Numbered from the stretch's first letter, positions 39,970-49,421 are shown. The stretch is 64,000 nt of DNA from Gaiellasilicea sp963784895 (GCA_963784895.1 CAWATM010000017.1:124001-188000); one strand, 5' to 3'. Notes: generated by a model from the letters alone, not told the origin. Numbers and translations are program-made.

Positions 39970-41369
39970 TCGACACACTTCGTCTCAGCGTCGAGGACGC
40001 GCTTGGCCTGCTCGAGCGCAAGCAGGTCTCGGGGACCGAGCTCCACCGTGCTTACCTCGATGCCGTCGGCGAGCGCGACGGCGAGCTGCACTGCTACCTG
40101 CGGACGGTCGAGAACGCGGAGGGCGACGGCGTCCCGATCGCGCTCAAGGACGTGATCTCGACGAAGGGCATCGAGACGACCGCAGGGTCGAAGATCCTCG
40201 CCGGCTACGTGCCCGTCTTCGACGCGACCGTCGCCGCGCGCTGCCGCGAAGCCGGGTTGCCGGTGATCGGCAAGACGAACACGGACGAGTTCGCGATGGG
40301 CTCCTCGACCGAGAACTCGGCCTACGGCCCGACGCACAACCCGTGGGACCCGAAGCGCGTGCCGGGCGGCTCGGGCGGCGGGACCGCGGCCGCGGTCTCG
40401 GCCGGGCTCGCGCCCTGGGGGCTCGGCTCCGACACGGGCGGCTCGATCAAGCAGCCGTCCGCGCTCTGCGGCAACGTCGGCCTGCGGCCGACGTACGGCA
40501 CGGTCAGCCGCTACGGCGTCGTCGCGTTCGCGTCGAGCCTCGACCAGATCGGACCGGTCGCGAGGAACGTCCGCGACTGCGCCCGGCTCTACTCGATCAT
40601 TGCCGGCAAGGATCCGGCCGATTCGACGACTGTCGACGTGCCGCCGGTCGAGCTGCCTGAGGGAGAGAGCCTGCAGGGCGTCCGGATCGGCGTCCCCAAG
40701 GAGATGAACGAGGCCGAGGGGATCGAGCCGGGCGTGTCCGCCGCCGTCCAGAGGGCGATCGAGCTGGCGCGGGAGCTCGGCGCGGAGGTGGGGGAGTGCG
40801 AGCTGCCCCGCTCGGTCGAGTACGGCCTCGCCTGCTACTACCTGATCGCCCCGGCCGAGGCGTCCTCGAACCTGGCGCGCTATGACGGTGTCCGCTACGG
40901 CCTCCGCGTCGATGCCGCCAACTACTACGAGATGGTCGAGCGCACGCGCGATGCGGGGTTCGGGGACGAGCCGAAGCGCCGGATCATGCTCGGCACCTAC
41001 GCGCTGTCGGCCGGCTACTACGACGCCTACTACGGCCAGGCCCAGAAGGTGCGAACGCTGATCGCGCGGGAGCATGCGGCGGCGTTCGAGCGGTTCGACC
41101 TGCTCGTCTCGCCGACCTCGCCGACAGTGGCGTTCGAGTTGGGCGAGCGGGCGGCCGACCCGCTCGCGATGTACCTCTCCGACCTGCTCACGATCCCATC
41201 CTGCATGGCCGGGCTGCCGGGCCTGAACGTCCCCTGCGGCCTCTCCGACGGCCTCCCGGTCGGGCTGCAGCTGATCGGGCCGCAGCTCTCGGAGAACACG
41301 CTCTTCCGCGCCGGGCACGCGCTCGAGCGCGCACTCGGCTTCGACCCGGTTCCGGAGCGGCTTCGGTGA
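39966..41369 (+). CDS. gatA: Asp/Glu-tRNA amidotransferase subunit A
   Basis: 467 aa. Amidase-signature fold with the Ser-cisSer-Lys triad Lys61 (ALKDV), Ser136 (GGSGGG) and Ser160 (DTGGSIK). It releases ammonia from glutamine and channels it to GatB. It overlaps gatC (ATGA) and gatB (GTGA), so the three subunits are translationally coupled. Confidence 0.97.
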   Translation: MIDTLRLSVEDALGLLERKQVSGTELHRAYLDAVGERDGELHCYLRTVENAEGDGVPIALKDVISTKGIETTAGSKILAGYVPVFDATVAARCREAGLPVIGKTNTDEFAMGSSTENSAYGPTHNPWDPKRVPGGSGGGTAAAVSAGLAPWGLGSDTGGSIKQPSALCGNVGLRPTYGTVSRYGVVAFASSLDQIGPVARNVRDCARLYSIIAGKDPADSTTVDVPPVELPEGESLQGVRIGVPKEMNEAEGIEPGVSAAVQRAIELARELGAEVGECELPRSVEYGLACYYLIAPAEASSNLARYDGVRYGLRVDAANYYEMVERTRDAGFGDEPKRRIMLGTYALSAGYYDAYYGQAQKVRTLIAREHAAAFERFDLLVSPTSPTVAFELGERAADPLAMYLSDLLTIPSCMAGLPGLNVPCGLSDGLPVGLQLIGPQLSENTLFRAGHALERALGFDPVPERLR

Positions 41370-42775
41370 GCGCGCACGCCTGGCAGCCCGTCGTCGGGCT
41401 CGAGATCCACGTCCAGCTGAAGACGCGGACGAAGATGTTCTGCCGCTGCGCGAACGGCTTCGGCGGCGGCGAGAACGCGCAGACCTGCCCCGTCTGCCTC
41501 GGCTTCCCGGGTGCGCTGCCGACCGTGAACCGGGTTGCCGTCGAGTGGACGATCAAGCTCGGCCTTGCGCTCGACTGCGAGATCGCGCCGCACGCCGTCT
41601 TCGCGCGCAAGAACTACTTCTACCCCGACCTGCCGAAGGGCTATCAGATCTCGCAATACGATCTACCTTCTTGCACCAACGGCAAGGTGCTAGTCCCGAC
41701 GCCGGACGGTGACCACGAGATCGGGATCGTCCGCGCGCACCTCGAAGAGGACGCCGCGAAGACCACACACGTCGGCGGCCGCACCGGCCGCATCGGCGGC
41801 GCCGACTATTCGCTCGTCGACTTCAACCGCGGCGGCACACCCCTGGTCGAGATCGTCACCGGCCCCGACGTCCACTCCTCCGAGGACGCACGCCGCTTCC
41901 TGCAGCTGCTGCGGCAGACGATCGTCGAGCTCGGGATCTCCGACGCGGAGATGGAGAAGGGCACGCTCCGCGTCGACGCGAACGTCTCCGTGCGCCCGGA
42001 GGGGTCGGACGAGCTCCGCACGCGCTGCGAGCTGAAGAACATGAACTCGTTCCGCTTCGTCGCTCAGGGGATCGACGCGGAGGTCGCGCGTCAGATCGCC
42101 GTTTACGACGGCGGCGGCGAGATCGTCCAGGAGACCTACGACTTCGACGCCGCCAGCGGCAAGCTGACCGCGCGGCGCTCGAAGGAGGAGGCCGACGACT
42201 ACCGCTACTTCCCCGAGCCCGATCTCGTCCCGGTCGAGCCGCCGGCGGAGCTCGTCGAGCGGCTGCGGGCCGAGGTGCCGGAGAGCCCCGCGCGTCGGAT
42301 CCGCCGGATCGAGGCCGAGCTCGACCTCGACCGGGCGGTCGTGCTCGTCACCGGCGGGCTGGACGCGCTCTGGCAGGCGACCGTGGCTGCGGGAGCGGAC
42401 GGTCTCGCCGCCGCAAACCTGATCGCGAACCGGCTTGCCGGCGTCGACACGGGCGCCGTCGACCCGGCCGAGCTGGCGAAGCTCGTCGAGGCGCGCGACC
42501 GGATCCCGCGTGCGGCGCTCGACGACGCGCTCGGCAACGTCGCGGAGCCGGGCTTCGCGGCGGCGGACTACCTGGCGCAGGAGGCCGTCTCCGACACGGC
42601 CGAGCTGGAGCCGATCGTCGCCCGCATTCTGGACGCGAACCCGGGCCAGGTCGCCGCCTACAAGGGCGGCAAGGAGGGCCTGCTCGGCTATTTCGTCGGC
42701 CAGGTGATGAAGGAGACCGGTGGCAAGGCGAACGCTCGCACGGTGAGCGAGCTCGTCCGCGAGAAGCTTCAGTAG
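41366..42775 (+). CDS. gatB: Asp/Glu-tRNA amidotransferase subunit B
   Basis: 469 aa. Conserved phrases VVGLEIHVQLKTRTKMFCRC, CLGFPGALPTVNRVAVEW, FYPDLPKGYQISQYD and GTLRVDANVSVRPEG mark the kinase-like domain, and the C-terminal part is the YqeY-like tail domain (about 330-469). It phosphorylates the carboxyl of the mischarged tRNA and transfers ammonia. GTG start overlapping gatA. Confidence 0.97.
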   Translation: MSAHAWQPVVGLEIHVQLKTRTKMFCRCANGFGGGENAQTCPVCLGFPGALPTVNRVAVEWTIKLGLALDCEIAPHAVFARKNYFYPDLPKGYQISQYDLPSCTNGKVLVPTPDGDHEIGIVRAHLEEDAAKTTHVGGRTGRIGGADYSLVDFNRGGTPLVEIVTGPDVHSSEDARRFLQLLRQTIVELGISDAEMEKGTLRVDANVSVRPEGSDELRTRCELKNMNSFRFVAQGIDAEVARQIAVYDGGGEIVQETYDFDAASGKLTARRSKEEADDYRYFPEPDLVPVEPPAELVERLRAEVPESPARRIRRIEAELDLDRAVVLVTGGLDALWQATVAAGADGLAAANLIANRLAGVDTGAVDPAELAKLVEARDRIPRAALDDALGNVAEPGFAAADYLAQEAVSDTAELEPIVARILDANPGQVAAYKGGKEGLLGYFVGQVMKETGGKANARTVSELVREKLQ

Positions 42776-42784
42776 CCTGGCGGC

Positions 42785-43234
42785 GTGAATCCCGACTTCC
42801 GCAAGGTCGCTCTGATCGCGGCGTCGCTCGGACTGCTCGTCAGTCTCTTCTTCGCGTTGCGGCCGGACGACGACGACGAGACGGCGGCGACGACGACGGC
42901 GCAGACGACGACCGAGGCGCCGCCTCCGACGACCAGCGAGCAGGCGACGACGGCGCCTCCGGAGCAGCCGGCGGTCGTGCGTGCGCTGATCGTCGTCCCC
43001 GCCGATACTGCGCCGACGGTGAAGCAGTTCTCCGTCGAGCGTGACCGCCAGGTCGAGCTCGTCGTCGAGTCGGAGCTCACCGATCACGTGCACCTGCACG
43101 GGTACGACCTGACGGCCGACGTCGGGCCGGGCGTGCCTGGCACGATCCGGTTCCAGGCGACGGCGCCGGGTCGGTTCGAGATCGAGCTCGAGGAGCGCGG
43201 CCTCCAGATCGGCGAGCTCGAGGTCCGCCCCTGA
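42785..43234 (+). CDS. Membrane-anchored cupredoxin-like protein
   Basis: 149 aa with a GTG start nine bases after gatB. A transmembrane helix (ALIAASLGLLVSLFFAL), a Thr/Pro-rich linker (about 38-63) and a C-terminal beta domain with ELVVESELTDHVHLHGYDLT and TAPGRFEIELEERGLQ. The order VHLHGYD...PGxFExELE matches cupredoxin-like domains of periplasmic electron-transfer or metal proteins, with the two His as possible Cu ligands. It overlaps the next membrane gene by CTGA and forms a three-gene set with it. Confidence 0.75.
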   Translation: MNPDFRKVALIAASLGLLVSLFFALRPDDDDETAATTTAQTTTEAPPPTTSEQATTAPPEQPAVVRALIVVPADTAPTVKQFSVERDRQVELVVESELTDHVHLHGYDLTADVGPGVPGTIRFQATAPGRFEIELEERGLQIGELEVRP

Positions 43235-44589
43235 GCGTCGTTGCGCATGGGATCGGCGGCGTCAAGGATCTGCCCGTCCCAGACTGGCTGTTCTTCTGGG
43301 GCGCCGCCGTCGTGCTCGTCCTGTCGTTCCTCGCGCTCGGCACGCTCTGGAAGCGCCCGCAGCTCGAGCGGCGGGCGCCGGGGCGGCCGCTCCCCGCCGG
43401 CCTCGAGCGCGTGCTCCGCTCGACCGCTCTCCGCTTGGTCGTCGGCGCACTCTCCGCCGGTCTGCTCGCACTCGTCTTTCTGACCGCACTGATCGGCGAG
43501 CCGTCGTCGGCGGTGAACTTCGCGCCGAGGTTCGTCCTCGTCATCTTCTGGGTCGGCCTCGTCCCGGTGCAAGTCCTGCTCGGCAACGTCTGGCCGGTGC
43601 TGAACCCGTGGCTCGCGGTCGCCGACGCGGTCGCGTGGATCTGGCGCAAGCTCGGGCAAGAGTGGACACCGCCGCTCGTCTACCGGGAGCGGCTCGGCGT
43701 CTGGCCCGCCGCGTTCACGCTCTTCTGCTTCGTCGCGCTCGAGCTCGCCTACGCGGAGCCCGCGAGCCCGCGCGCGCTCGCGCTCGCGATCGCGCTCTAC
43801 AGCTATGCGATGTGGTTCGGGATGGTGGCAGTCGGCCGGAAGGCCTGGGACGAGCACGGCAACGGCTTCACGGTCTACTTCGGCCTGCTCGCCCGGATCG
43901 CGCCGTTCGGCGAGCACGAGGGCAGGCTCGTCCTCCGAATGCCCTTCTCCGGGCTGGCGGGCGCGGAGCGGACGGCGGGAATGCTCGCGTTCATCGCCGT
44001 CATGCTCGGCTCGGTCGGCTACGACGGGCTCAGCCGCGCACCGTTCTGGCAGAACCTCCGCGCCGACCTCGAACGTCCCTACGTCGTCGACAAGCCCGGA
44101 ACGGCGGAGCTGCTCTCGAGCGGCCTGGCGCTCGCGGGTTTGCTCGGCTGCATCTTCCTCGTCGCGTCCGCCTACCTGGCGGCCACCACCATCGCGGAGC
44201 GGATGATCGAGTCGGATCGGCCACTCGCACCCGAGTTCCTCCAGAGCCTCGTGCCGATCGCGCTCGTCTACGCAGTCGCGCACTACTTCACGCTGCTCGT
44301 CATCGAGGGCCAGTATGTGTGGCCGCACGCGTCGGATCCCTTCGGGTTCGGCTGGAATCTCTTCGGCACCGCCGACGACGCCGTCAACCTCGCGCCGATC
44401 TCGCCGAACCTCGTTGCCTACATCCAGGTCGGCGCGATCGTTCTCGGGCACGCCGCGGGGCTGGCCGTGGCACACGACCGTGCCGTGACGATCCTCCCGG
44501 CGCGGGACGCCCTGCGTTCGCAGTACGCGATGCTGTTCATGATGGTGCTCTACTCGACGGCCGGGCTCTGGCTCCTGTGGAACACCTGA
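43231..44589 (+). CDS. Multi-pass membrane protein of unknown function
   Basis: About 452 aa if begun at the CTG at 43231, which overlaps the previous TGA (CTGA). This N-terminus, SVVAHGIGGVKDLPVPDWLF, fits actinobacterial relatives as I remember them; the first GTG inside the frame (43312) would cut off part of the first helix. About ten transmembrane segments; conserved-looking phrases are LGNVWPVLNPWLAVADAVAW, FTVYFGLLARIAPF and HYFTLLVIEGQYVWPHASDP. Close linkage to a cupredoxin-like gene suggests copper or electron transfer, but that is inference. Confidence 0.75.
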   Translation: MSVVAHGIGGVKDLPVPDWLFFWGAAVVLVLSFLALGTLWKRPQLERRAPGRPLPAGLERVLRSTALRLVVGALSAGLLALVFLTALIGEPSSAVNFAPRFVLVIFWVGLVPVQVLLGNVWPVLNPWLAVADAVAWIWRKLGQEWTPPLVYRERLGVWPAAFTLFCFVALELAYAEPASPRALALAIALYSYAMWFGMVAVGRKAWDEHGNGFTVYFGLLARIAPFGEHEGRLVLRMPFSGLAGAERTAGMLAFIAVMLGSVGYDGLSRAPFWQNLRADLERPYVVDKPGTAELLSSGLALAGLLGCIFLVASAYLAATTIAERMIESDRPLAPEFLQSLVPIALVYAVAHYFTLLVIEGQYVWPHASDPFGFGWNLFGTADDAVNLAPISPNLVAYIQVGAIVLGHAAGLAVAHDRAVTILPARDALRSQYAMLFMMVLYSTAGLWLLWNT

Positions 44590-44714
44590 TCGCCCACGGC
44601 GGCGTCGGCGGCGCGATCGTCGAGGCGCTCCTCGCCGTCTCGATCGCGGGAGCGTTCCTCGCCGTCTACCTGCGGGAGCGGCGGGGCCGCCGCTCCCGCG
44701 ACGACGACGCCTAG
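44577..44714 (+). CDS. 45-aa single-helix membrane protein
   Basis: GTG start inside the end of the previous gene (13-base overlap). The sequence EHLIAHGGVGGAIVEALLAV then SIAGAFLAVYLRERRGRRS has one transmembrane helix followed by a basic tail, so the C-terminus should face the cytoplasm. It is probably a small partner of the large membrane protein. Its stop overlaps the stop of the convergent Rpf-like gene. Confidence 0.65.
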   Translation: MEHLIAHGGVGGAIVEALLAVSIAGAFLAVYLRERRGRRSRDDDA

Positions 44715-45271
44715 ATCAGGCCGCAGGAACGGGCCGTGTTCGGCCAGGGGTAGAAGCCGCGGCCGCTCCGGTGGGCCCGCTCCGCGACCCACATCTGCTC
44801 GGCCGCCGTCCAGCGGTTGGCCGTCCCCTTGCGTCGCAGCAGCTCGCCGCCGTAGGTGCGCTGGAAGGCGAGGTCCATCTGCAGGCCGCCGTAGTAGCCG
44901 TTGCCGGTCCGCGTCGCCCAGCCCTGCTCGGGATGGCGCTCATAGCGATGGATGCAAAGCCACTGGCTCCGGTGCGGCGGGTACTGCGCGAGGCGCTGGG
45001 CCTTCGTGGCGCGACGCTGCCAGAGGTCGCGCAGCCAACGGAGATAGGCGACGTCCTTGCTCCGCCGCTCGCGGTAGAGCGTCGGCGTGCGCGGCTTGCT
45101 CATCAGAGCCTGCCAGCGCCACGTCTCCTTGCGGTACGCGTCGATCGCGTCGAGTTGCGCCAGGCGCGCCGCAGACGACGTCGCAGCCTTGGGCTCGGTC
45201 TGGCCGGCCGCGCCGAGTGCGATGGAGAGGGCGCCGGCAAGCACGAGCAGGCGCACGAACGGGTTCCTCAC
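44711..45271 (-). CDS. Rpf-like transglycosylase-family secreted protein
   Basis: 186 aa. Signal peptide MRNPFVRLLVLAGALSIALG. A basic helical linker precedes the lytic domain, which reads WLCIHRYERHPEQGWATRTG, NGYYGGLQMDLAFQRTYG and WTAAEQMWVAERAHRSGRGF. The Glu in HRYE is the expected catalytic acid. Two Cys (LCIHR, RSCGL) may pair. It should cleave peptidoglycan glycan strands, as resuscitation-promoting factors do. It is convergent with the 45-aa gene. Confidence 0.85.
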   Translation of the reverse strand: MRNPFVRLLVLAGALSIALGAAGQTEPKAATSSAARLAQLDAIDAYRKETWRWQALMSKPRTPTLYRERRSKDVAYLRWLRDLWQRRATKAQRLAQYPPHRSQWLCIHRYERHPEQGWATRTGNGYYGGLQMDLAFQRTYGGELLRRKGTANRWTAAEQMWVAERAHRSGRGFYPWPNTARSCGLI

Positions 45272-45394
45272 ATGACCTCCAAGATCGTTGACACGGGTGG
45301 CGCGCGCCGGGCACGGATGGAGCCGCAGGCGGCCCGGGCGGCGATGTTGCGGGTCTAGGCTAGCAACCGTACTGTTTGCAAAAGGTAAGAACCG

Positions 45395-46009
45395 TCAGCG
45401 CGAGGAGATGGTTCCTGCGTACAAAAGTCCTGCAGCAACGGCGATGAACACGGCCGTCGGGGCCGCGCCGAGTCCCGCGACGGCACTGCCGGCGGCGGCT
45501 GTGGCGAAGCCGGCGAGCAGCAGCGCGTTGCCGAGTGGGCGCCTGCGGAAACCCCTGAGCGCGACGACGATCAGGGCGAGCGAGCCGGCGACGTTGCCGA
45601 CGATCGCGAGCATTCTCGTCGGGAAGAGCGCCAGGTGCTCCTGCGCTTCCGGGATCGCGGTGCCGCCGACCGGCTCCTCCAGCGGGGCGGCGAGCACGAC
45701 CCCGATCGCGAGCCCGGTGTAGACGAGCGCAACCGGCCCGGCGATCCGCACGCCGGCGAGCAGCAGCGAGCCGGCGCCGAGGAGCGCCGCCGTGAGCAGG
45801 CCGCCGAAGAGGTAGTACACCCGGAAGCTGCCCTCGTTCCAGCCGGCGGCCGCGCCGGCGGCGATCGCGGCCGCGCCGAGGGCGTACGCGGCGAGCCCGG
45901 CGCTCCAGGCGAGCATGTGCGGGTGCCGCTGCGCACGCCATCGCGCCGCGAGCAGCCCGGCGAGCCGGAGCGCGAGCAAGGCGGCGCCGAAGGCGAGGAG
46001 CGCTTCCAC
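45395..46009 (-). CDS. Hypothetical membrane protein, about seven helices
   Basis: 204 aa, almost entirely hydrophobic: LLAFGAALLALRLAGLLAAR, LAWSAGLAAYALGAAAIAAG, YYLFGGLLTAALLGAGSLLL and further helices. No signature motif is recognised. It is divergent from the class V aminotransferase gene by 45 bases. No function is proposed. Confidence 0.75.
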   Translation of the reverse strand: MEALLAFGAALLALRLAGLLAARWRAQRHPHMLAWSAGLAAYALGAAAIAAGAAAGWNEGSFRVYYLFGGLLTAALLGAGSLLLAGVRIAGPVALVYTGLAIGVVLAAPLEEPVGGTAIPEAQEHLALFPTRMLAIVGNVAGSLALIVVALRGFRRRPLGNALLLAGFATAAAGSAVAGLGAAPTAVFIAVAAGLLYAGTISSR

Positions 46010-46054
46010 GCCGGGGAGCGTATTCCGTCACCGCGCCGCGCTAGGCTGCGGGCG

Positions 46055-47209
46055 ATGGCGCAGAAGCGGTACCTGTTCACGCCTGGGCCGACACCGGTGC
46101 CGCCGCAGGTGCTCGCCGCGCTCGCGGAGCCGGTGCTCCACCACCGCGCGCCCGACTTCCGCGAGGTCTATGCGCGCGTGCTCGGGCGGCTGCAGGAGGT
46201 GCACCGGACGGTCGACGAGGTGCTCCTCTTCACCTGCTCCGGGACCGGTGCGTTCGAGTCCGCGATCGTCAGCCTCTGCTCGCCGGGCGAACGGGTGCTG
46301 GCCGTGACGGCGGGCTCGTTCGGCGAGCGCTGGGCGGCGATGGCGCGGACGTACGGGCTCGAGGTCGAAGAGCTCCGCTACGAGTGGGGCGAGACGCCGA
46401 GCGCCGACGACCTCCGGGCCAAGCTCGCATCGATCGAGTCCGTCTCGCTCGTCTTCCTCGTCCACTCGGAGACCTCGACCGGCGTCGTCGCGGACATCCA
46501 GTCGCTGGCCGCGGTGGCGAAGGACGCCGGTGCGCTCGTCATCGTCGACGCGGTCTCGAGCCTCGGCGCCGTGCCGCTCGACATGGACGAGTGGGGCCTC
46601 GACGTCGTCGTCTCCGGCTCGCAGAAGGCGCTGATGACACCGCCGGGCCTCGCGACCGCCGCCGTCTCCGCGGCCGGCTGGGAGCAGGTCGAGCGCTCGA
46701 CGCTGCCGAGCTTCTACTTCGACTGGCAGCGGATGCGGAAGGCGCAGGAGCAGCTCGACAGCGCCTTCACGCCCGCGGTCTCGCTGATCGTCGCGCTCGA
46801 CGTCGCACTGGGCCTTCTGCTCGAGGACGGGCTCGAGAACGCCTTCGAGCGCCACGTCCGCCTCGGCCGCGCGTGCAGGGCGGGGGTCAAGGCGATGGGG
46901 CTCGAGCTGTTCTCGCCCGACGAGGATCGGGCCGCCGTCGTCACCGCGGCGCGGATGCCGGAGGGGATGGACTCGAGCGACCTGACGCTGGCGCTGCGCG
47001 AACGGCACGGCGTCACGATCGCCGGCGGTCAGGGCCCGCTGAAGCACGCGATCTTCCGGATCGGCCACATCGGCTGGTACGACGAGTTCGACGTCGCGAC
47101 GGCGCTGAGCGCGGTCGAGCTCGTGCTCGGCGAGCTGGGCGCTCCGATCGAGCGCGGTGTCGCGGCGTCGCGAGCGCTCGAGGTCTACGCGGAAGGGACG
47201 CCGGTCTGA
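46055..47209 (+). CDS. Class V aminotransferase (alanine-glyoxylate / serine aminotransferase type)
   Basis: 384 aa from the ATG at 46055. LFTPGPTPVPPQVLAALAEP, the glycine-rich LFTCSGTGAFESAIVSL and the PLP-Lys at 191 (VSGSQKALMTPPGL) are family marks. It moves an amino group between alanine or serine/phosphoserine and a keto acid such as glyoxylate or pyruvate. Lying directly upstream of serA, it may act in serine biosynthesis in place of a canonical SerC; this is inference. A longer frame upstream is a shadow. Confidence 0.9.
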   Translation: MAQKRYLFTPGPTPVPPQVLAALAEPVLHHRAPDFREVYARVLGRLQEVHRTVDEVLLFTCSGTGAFESAIVSLCSPGERVLAVTAGSFGERWAAMARTYGLEVEELRYEWGETPSADDLRAKLASIESVSLVFLVHSETSTGVVADIQSLAAVAKDAGALVIVDAVSSLGAVPLDMDEWGLDVVVSGSQKALMTPPGLATAAVSAAGWEQVERSTLPSFYFDWQRMRKAQEQLDSAFTPAVSLIVALDVALGLLLEDGLENAFERHVRLGRACRAGVKAMGLELFSPDEDRAAVVTAARMPEGMDSSDLTLALRERHGVTIAGGQGPLKHAIFRIGHIGWYDEFDVATALSAVELVLGELGAPIERGVAASRALEVYAEGTPV

Positions 47210-47263
47210 GGCTCGTCGCGGCTCCTGGCTCGTCGCTCGTGGTGCGCGGCCGGAGAGGACAGC

Positions 47264-48905
47264 ATGCGTAAGACGGACTCGGACAGCCGCGTACGACCAG
47301 CGACGAGAGGCGCTGTCGAAGGCTCGCCGGGAGCCGGCGCCGGCCAGGGGCCGCGAGTCCTCGTGCGGGAGGCGATCGCCCCCGCGGGAGTCGAGCTGCT
47401 GCGCTCGCGTTTCGATGTCGACGAGGACAGTGACTCGCCGCTCGACGAGATCATCGCCGGCTACGACGCGATCGTGATCCGCTCGGCGACGAAGCTGACC
47501 GCGGCTGTGATCGACCGCGCCGATCGGCTGAAGGTGATCGGCCGCGCCGGCGTCGGCGTGGACAACGTCGACGTCGACGCGGCGACGCGGCGCGGGATCG
47601 TCGTCGCGAACGCGCCCGACTCGACTGTGGTCTCGGCCGCGGAGCACACGATCGGCCTTCTGGTCGCCCTCGCCCGCAACATCCCGCAGGCGCATGCGGC
47701 GCTGAAGGCACGGCCGCTGGGAGCGCTCGCGCTGGGGTGGGATCGAACTCGCCGACAAGACCCTCGGCGTTCTCGGCTTCGGCCGGATCGGGCGGCAGGT
47801 CGCGCGCCGCGCGCTCGGCCTCGGGATGCGTGTGATCGGCTACGACCCGTTCGTGGCGCCGGAGCGCTTCCGCGAGCTCGGGGCGGAGCACGCACACGAT
47901 CCGGCGGACGTGTTCGAGGCGGCCGACTTTCTCACCCTGCACCTGCCGCTCACCGAGGAGACCCGCCACTTCGTCGACGCGGGCGCGCTGGGCCGGATGC
48001 GCGACGGCGTTCGGATCGTCAACGCGGCGCGCGGCGAGCTCGTCGACGAGGGCGCGCTCGCGCAGGCCGTACGCGACGGCAAGGTCGCGGGGGCCGCGCT
48101 CGACGTCTTCTCGGCCGAGCCGTACACGGGTGAGCTGCTCGAGCTCGAGAACGTCGTCGTGACGCCGCATCTCGCCGCCTCGACAGAGGAGGCGCAGGAC
48201 CGTGCGGGCGTAATCGTCGCCGAGCAGGTCGTCGCCGCGCTCGAGGGCGGCCTGGTCTCGAACGCACTCAACATCCCGATCGTCGGCGCCGAGGATCTGG
48301 AGCTGCTCGGTCCCTACATCCCGCTCGCGGCCAAGCTGGGACGGCTCGCGGTCGAGCTCGCCGGCGGTCACCCGCGCCGGATCGCGCTCTCCTTCAACGG
48401 CGCGATCGCCGACCACGACACGCGCCTGCTCACGGTCGCCGCGCTCAACGGCGCGTTCCAGGGCCGTGTCGAGCAGGCCGTCAACTACGTCAACGCACCG
48501 GTGATCGCGGCCGAGCGCGGGATTGAGGTGAGCGAGGAGCGGTCGGCGCGGACGCGGGACTACACCAGCCTCGTCACGGTCGCCGTCGACGACGTCCAGG
48601 TCTCGGGAACGATCATCGGGCCCGAGCATCGCCACTTCCTCGCCGGTGCGCTCGGCTTCGCGATCGACCTGCAACTCTCGCCGCGGATGGTCTTCTTCCG
48701 CTACGACGACATTCCCGGCGTGATCGGCCGGGTCGGAACGATGTTCGGCGAGGCGGGAGTGAACATCGCGAACATGGCCGTCTCGAGGACGAAGGAAGGC
48801 GGCAAGGCGCTGATGGCGCTGGCCATCGACTCCGAGCCGCCCGCGGAGCTCGTCGACCGCGTCCGAGGGGAGGGCTTCGACGATGCGCAGTTCATCACCC
48901 TCTAA
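47264..48905 (+). pseudogene. serA: D-3-phosphoglycerate dehydrogenase, frameshifted
   Basis: Coding sense runs in one frame to AALKA near 47710 and resumes one base later as GRWERSRWGGIELADKTLGV, then LGFGRIGRQVARR, so one extra base (c at 47711) breaks the gene. Otherwise complete, about 546 aa: substrate/NAD domains (residues 30-340 with GFGRIG and a C-terminal HLPLT..T), an ASB-type regulatory domain, and a final ACT domain (MVFFRYDDIPGVIGRVGTMF). It makes 3-phosphohydroxypyruvate, the first step to serine. Because every domain is intact, a sequencing error is at least as likely as true loss. Confidence 0.85.
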
Positions 48906-48943
48906 CCGCGCAAGGTCAGCAGCCGCAGGACGCGGATCCTGAC

Positions 48944-48980
48944 CGCGCCAACACCCCTCAAGGGGGCCGCAAGCGGCCCC
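48944..48980. repeat. Dispersed 3'-end hairpin element, copy 3
   Basis: GCGCCAACACCCCTCAAGGG then GGCCGCAAGCGGCCCC, about 40 bases after the serA stop and in the same orientation relative to that gene as the copies at 7429-7465 and 36457-36493. GGCCGC-AA-GCGGCC is a strong stem. Confidence 0.55.
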
Positions 48981-49016
48981 GACCAGCGCGGTCACCGCGG
49001 GGGCGGCTGGGTCGTC

Positions 49017-49415
49017 TTGCAGACGATCCTGATGCTGGCGATCGTCGTGCTCGTCTTCCTGCCCCCGTACTGGCCGCGGCAACTCAGCTTCGTCGGCGTT
49101 CCGCTCGCGCTCGCCGGTGCAGCCGGTTTCGTCTGGTCGGCGCGGGCGCTCGGCAAGTCGATGACGCCCTATCCGCGGCCCCGCGAGACCGGCGAGCTGA
49201 TCGAGAAGGGGCCGTACCGCTACGTCCGTCACCCGATCTATGTGGCCGGGACGCTGTTCTTTCTCGGGGTCGGGCTCTCGTCGAGCCTGCCGGCGACGAT
49301 CGGTGCCTTCGCACTGGCGACGCTCTGGTGGCGGAAGGCGGCGCTGGAGGAGGAGCACCTGGCCGCGCGCTTCCCCGAGTACGACGACTACCGCCGCCGC
49401 GTCCGCTGGCTCTAG
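49017..49415 (+). CDS. Isoprenylcysteine/phospholipid methyltransferase-family membrane protein
   Basis: 132 aa with a TTG start. Three to four transmembrane segments and the signature GPYRYVRHPIYVAGTLFFLG, followed by EEEHLAARFPEYDDYRRRVR near the C-terminus, define the ICMT/PEMT group of small methyltransferases. The His in RHP and the Glu-rich end bind the SAM methyl donor in relatives. The substrate (lipid, prenyl-Cys or other) is unknown. Confidence 0.85.
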   Translation: MQTILMLAIVVLVFLPPYWPRQLSFVGVPLALAGAAGFVWSARALGKSMTPYPRPRETGELIEKGPYRYVRHPIYVAGTLFFLGVGLSSSLPATIGAFALATLWWRKAALEEEHLAARFPEYDDYRRRVRWL

Positions 49416-49421
49416 CCGAAC

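Noticed and set aside
47451..49358. 635-codon minus-strand frame across serA and the methyltransferase gene
   Set aside because: Antisense shadow; the serA frameshift does not make it a gene.
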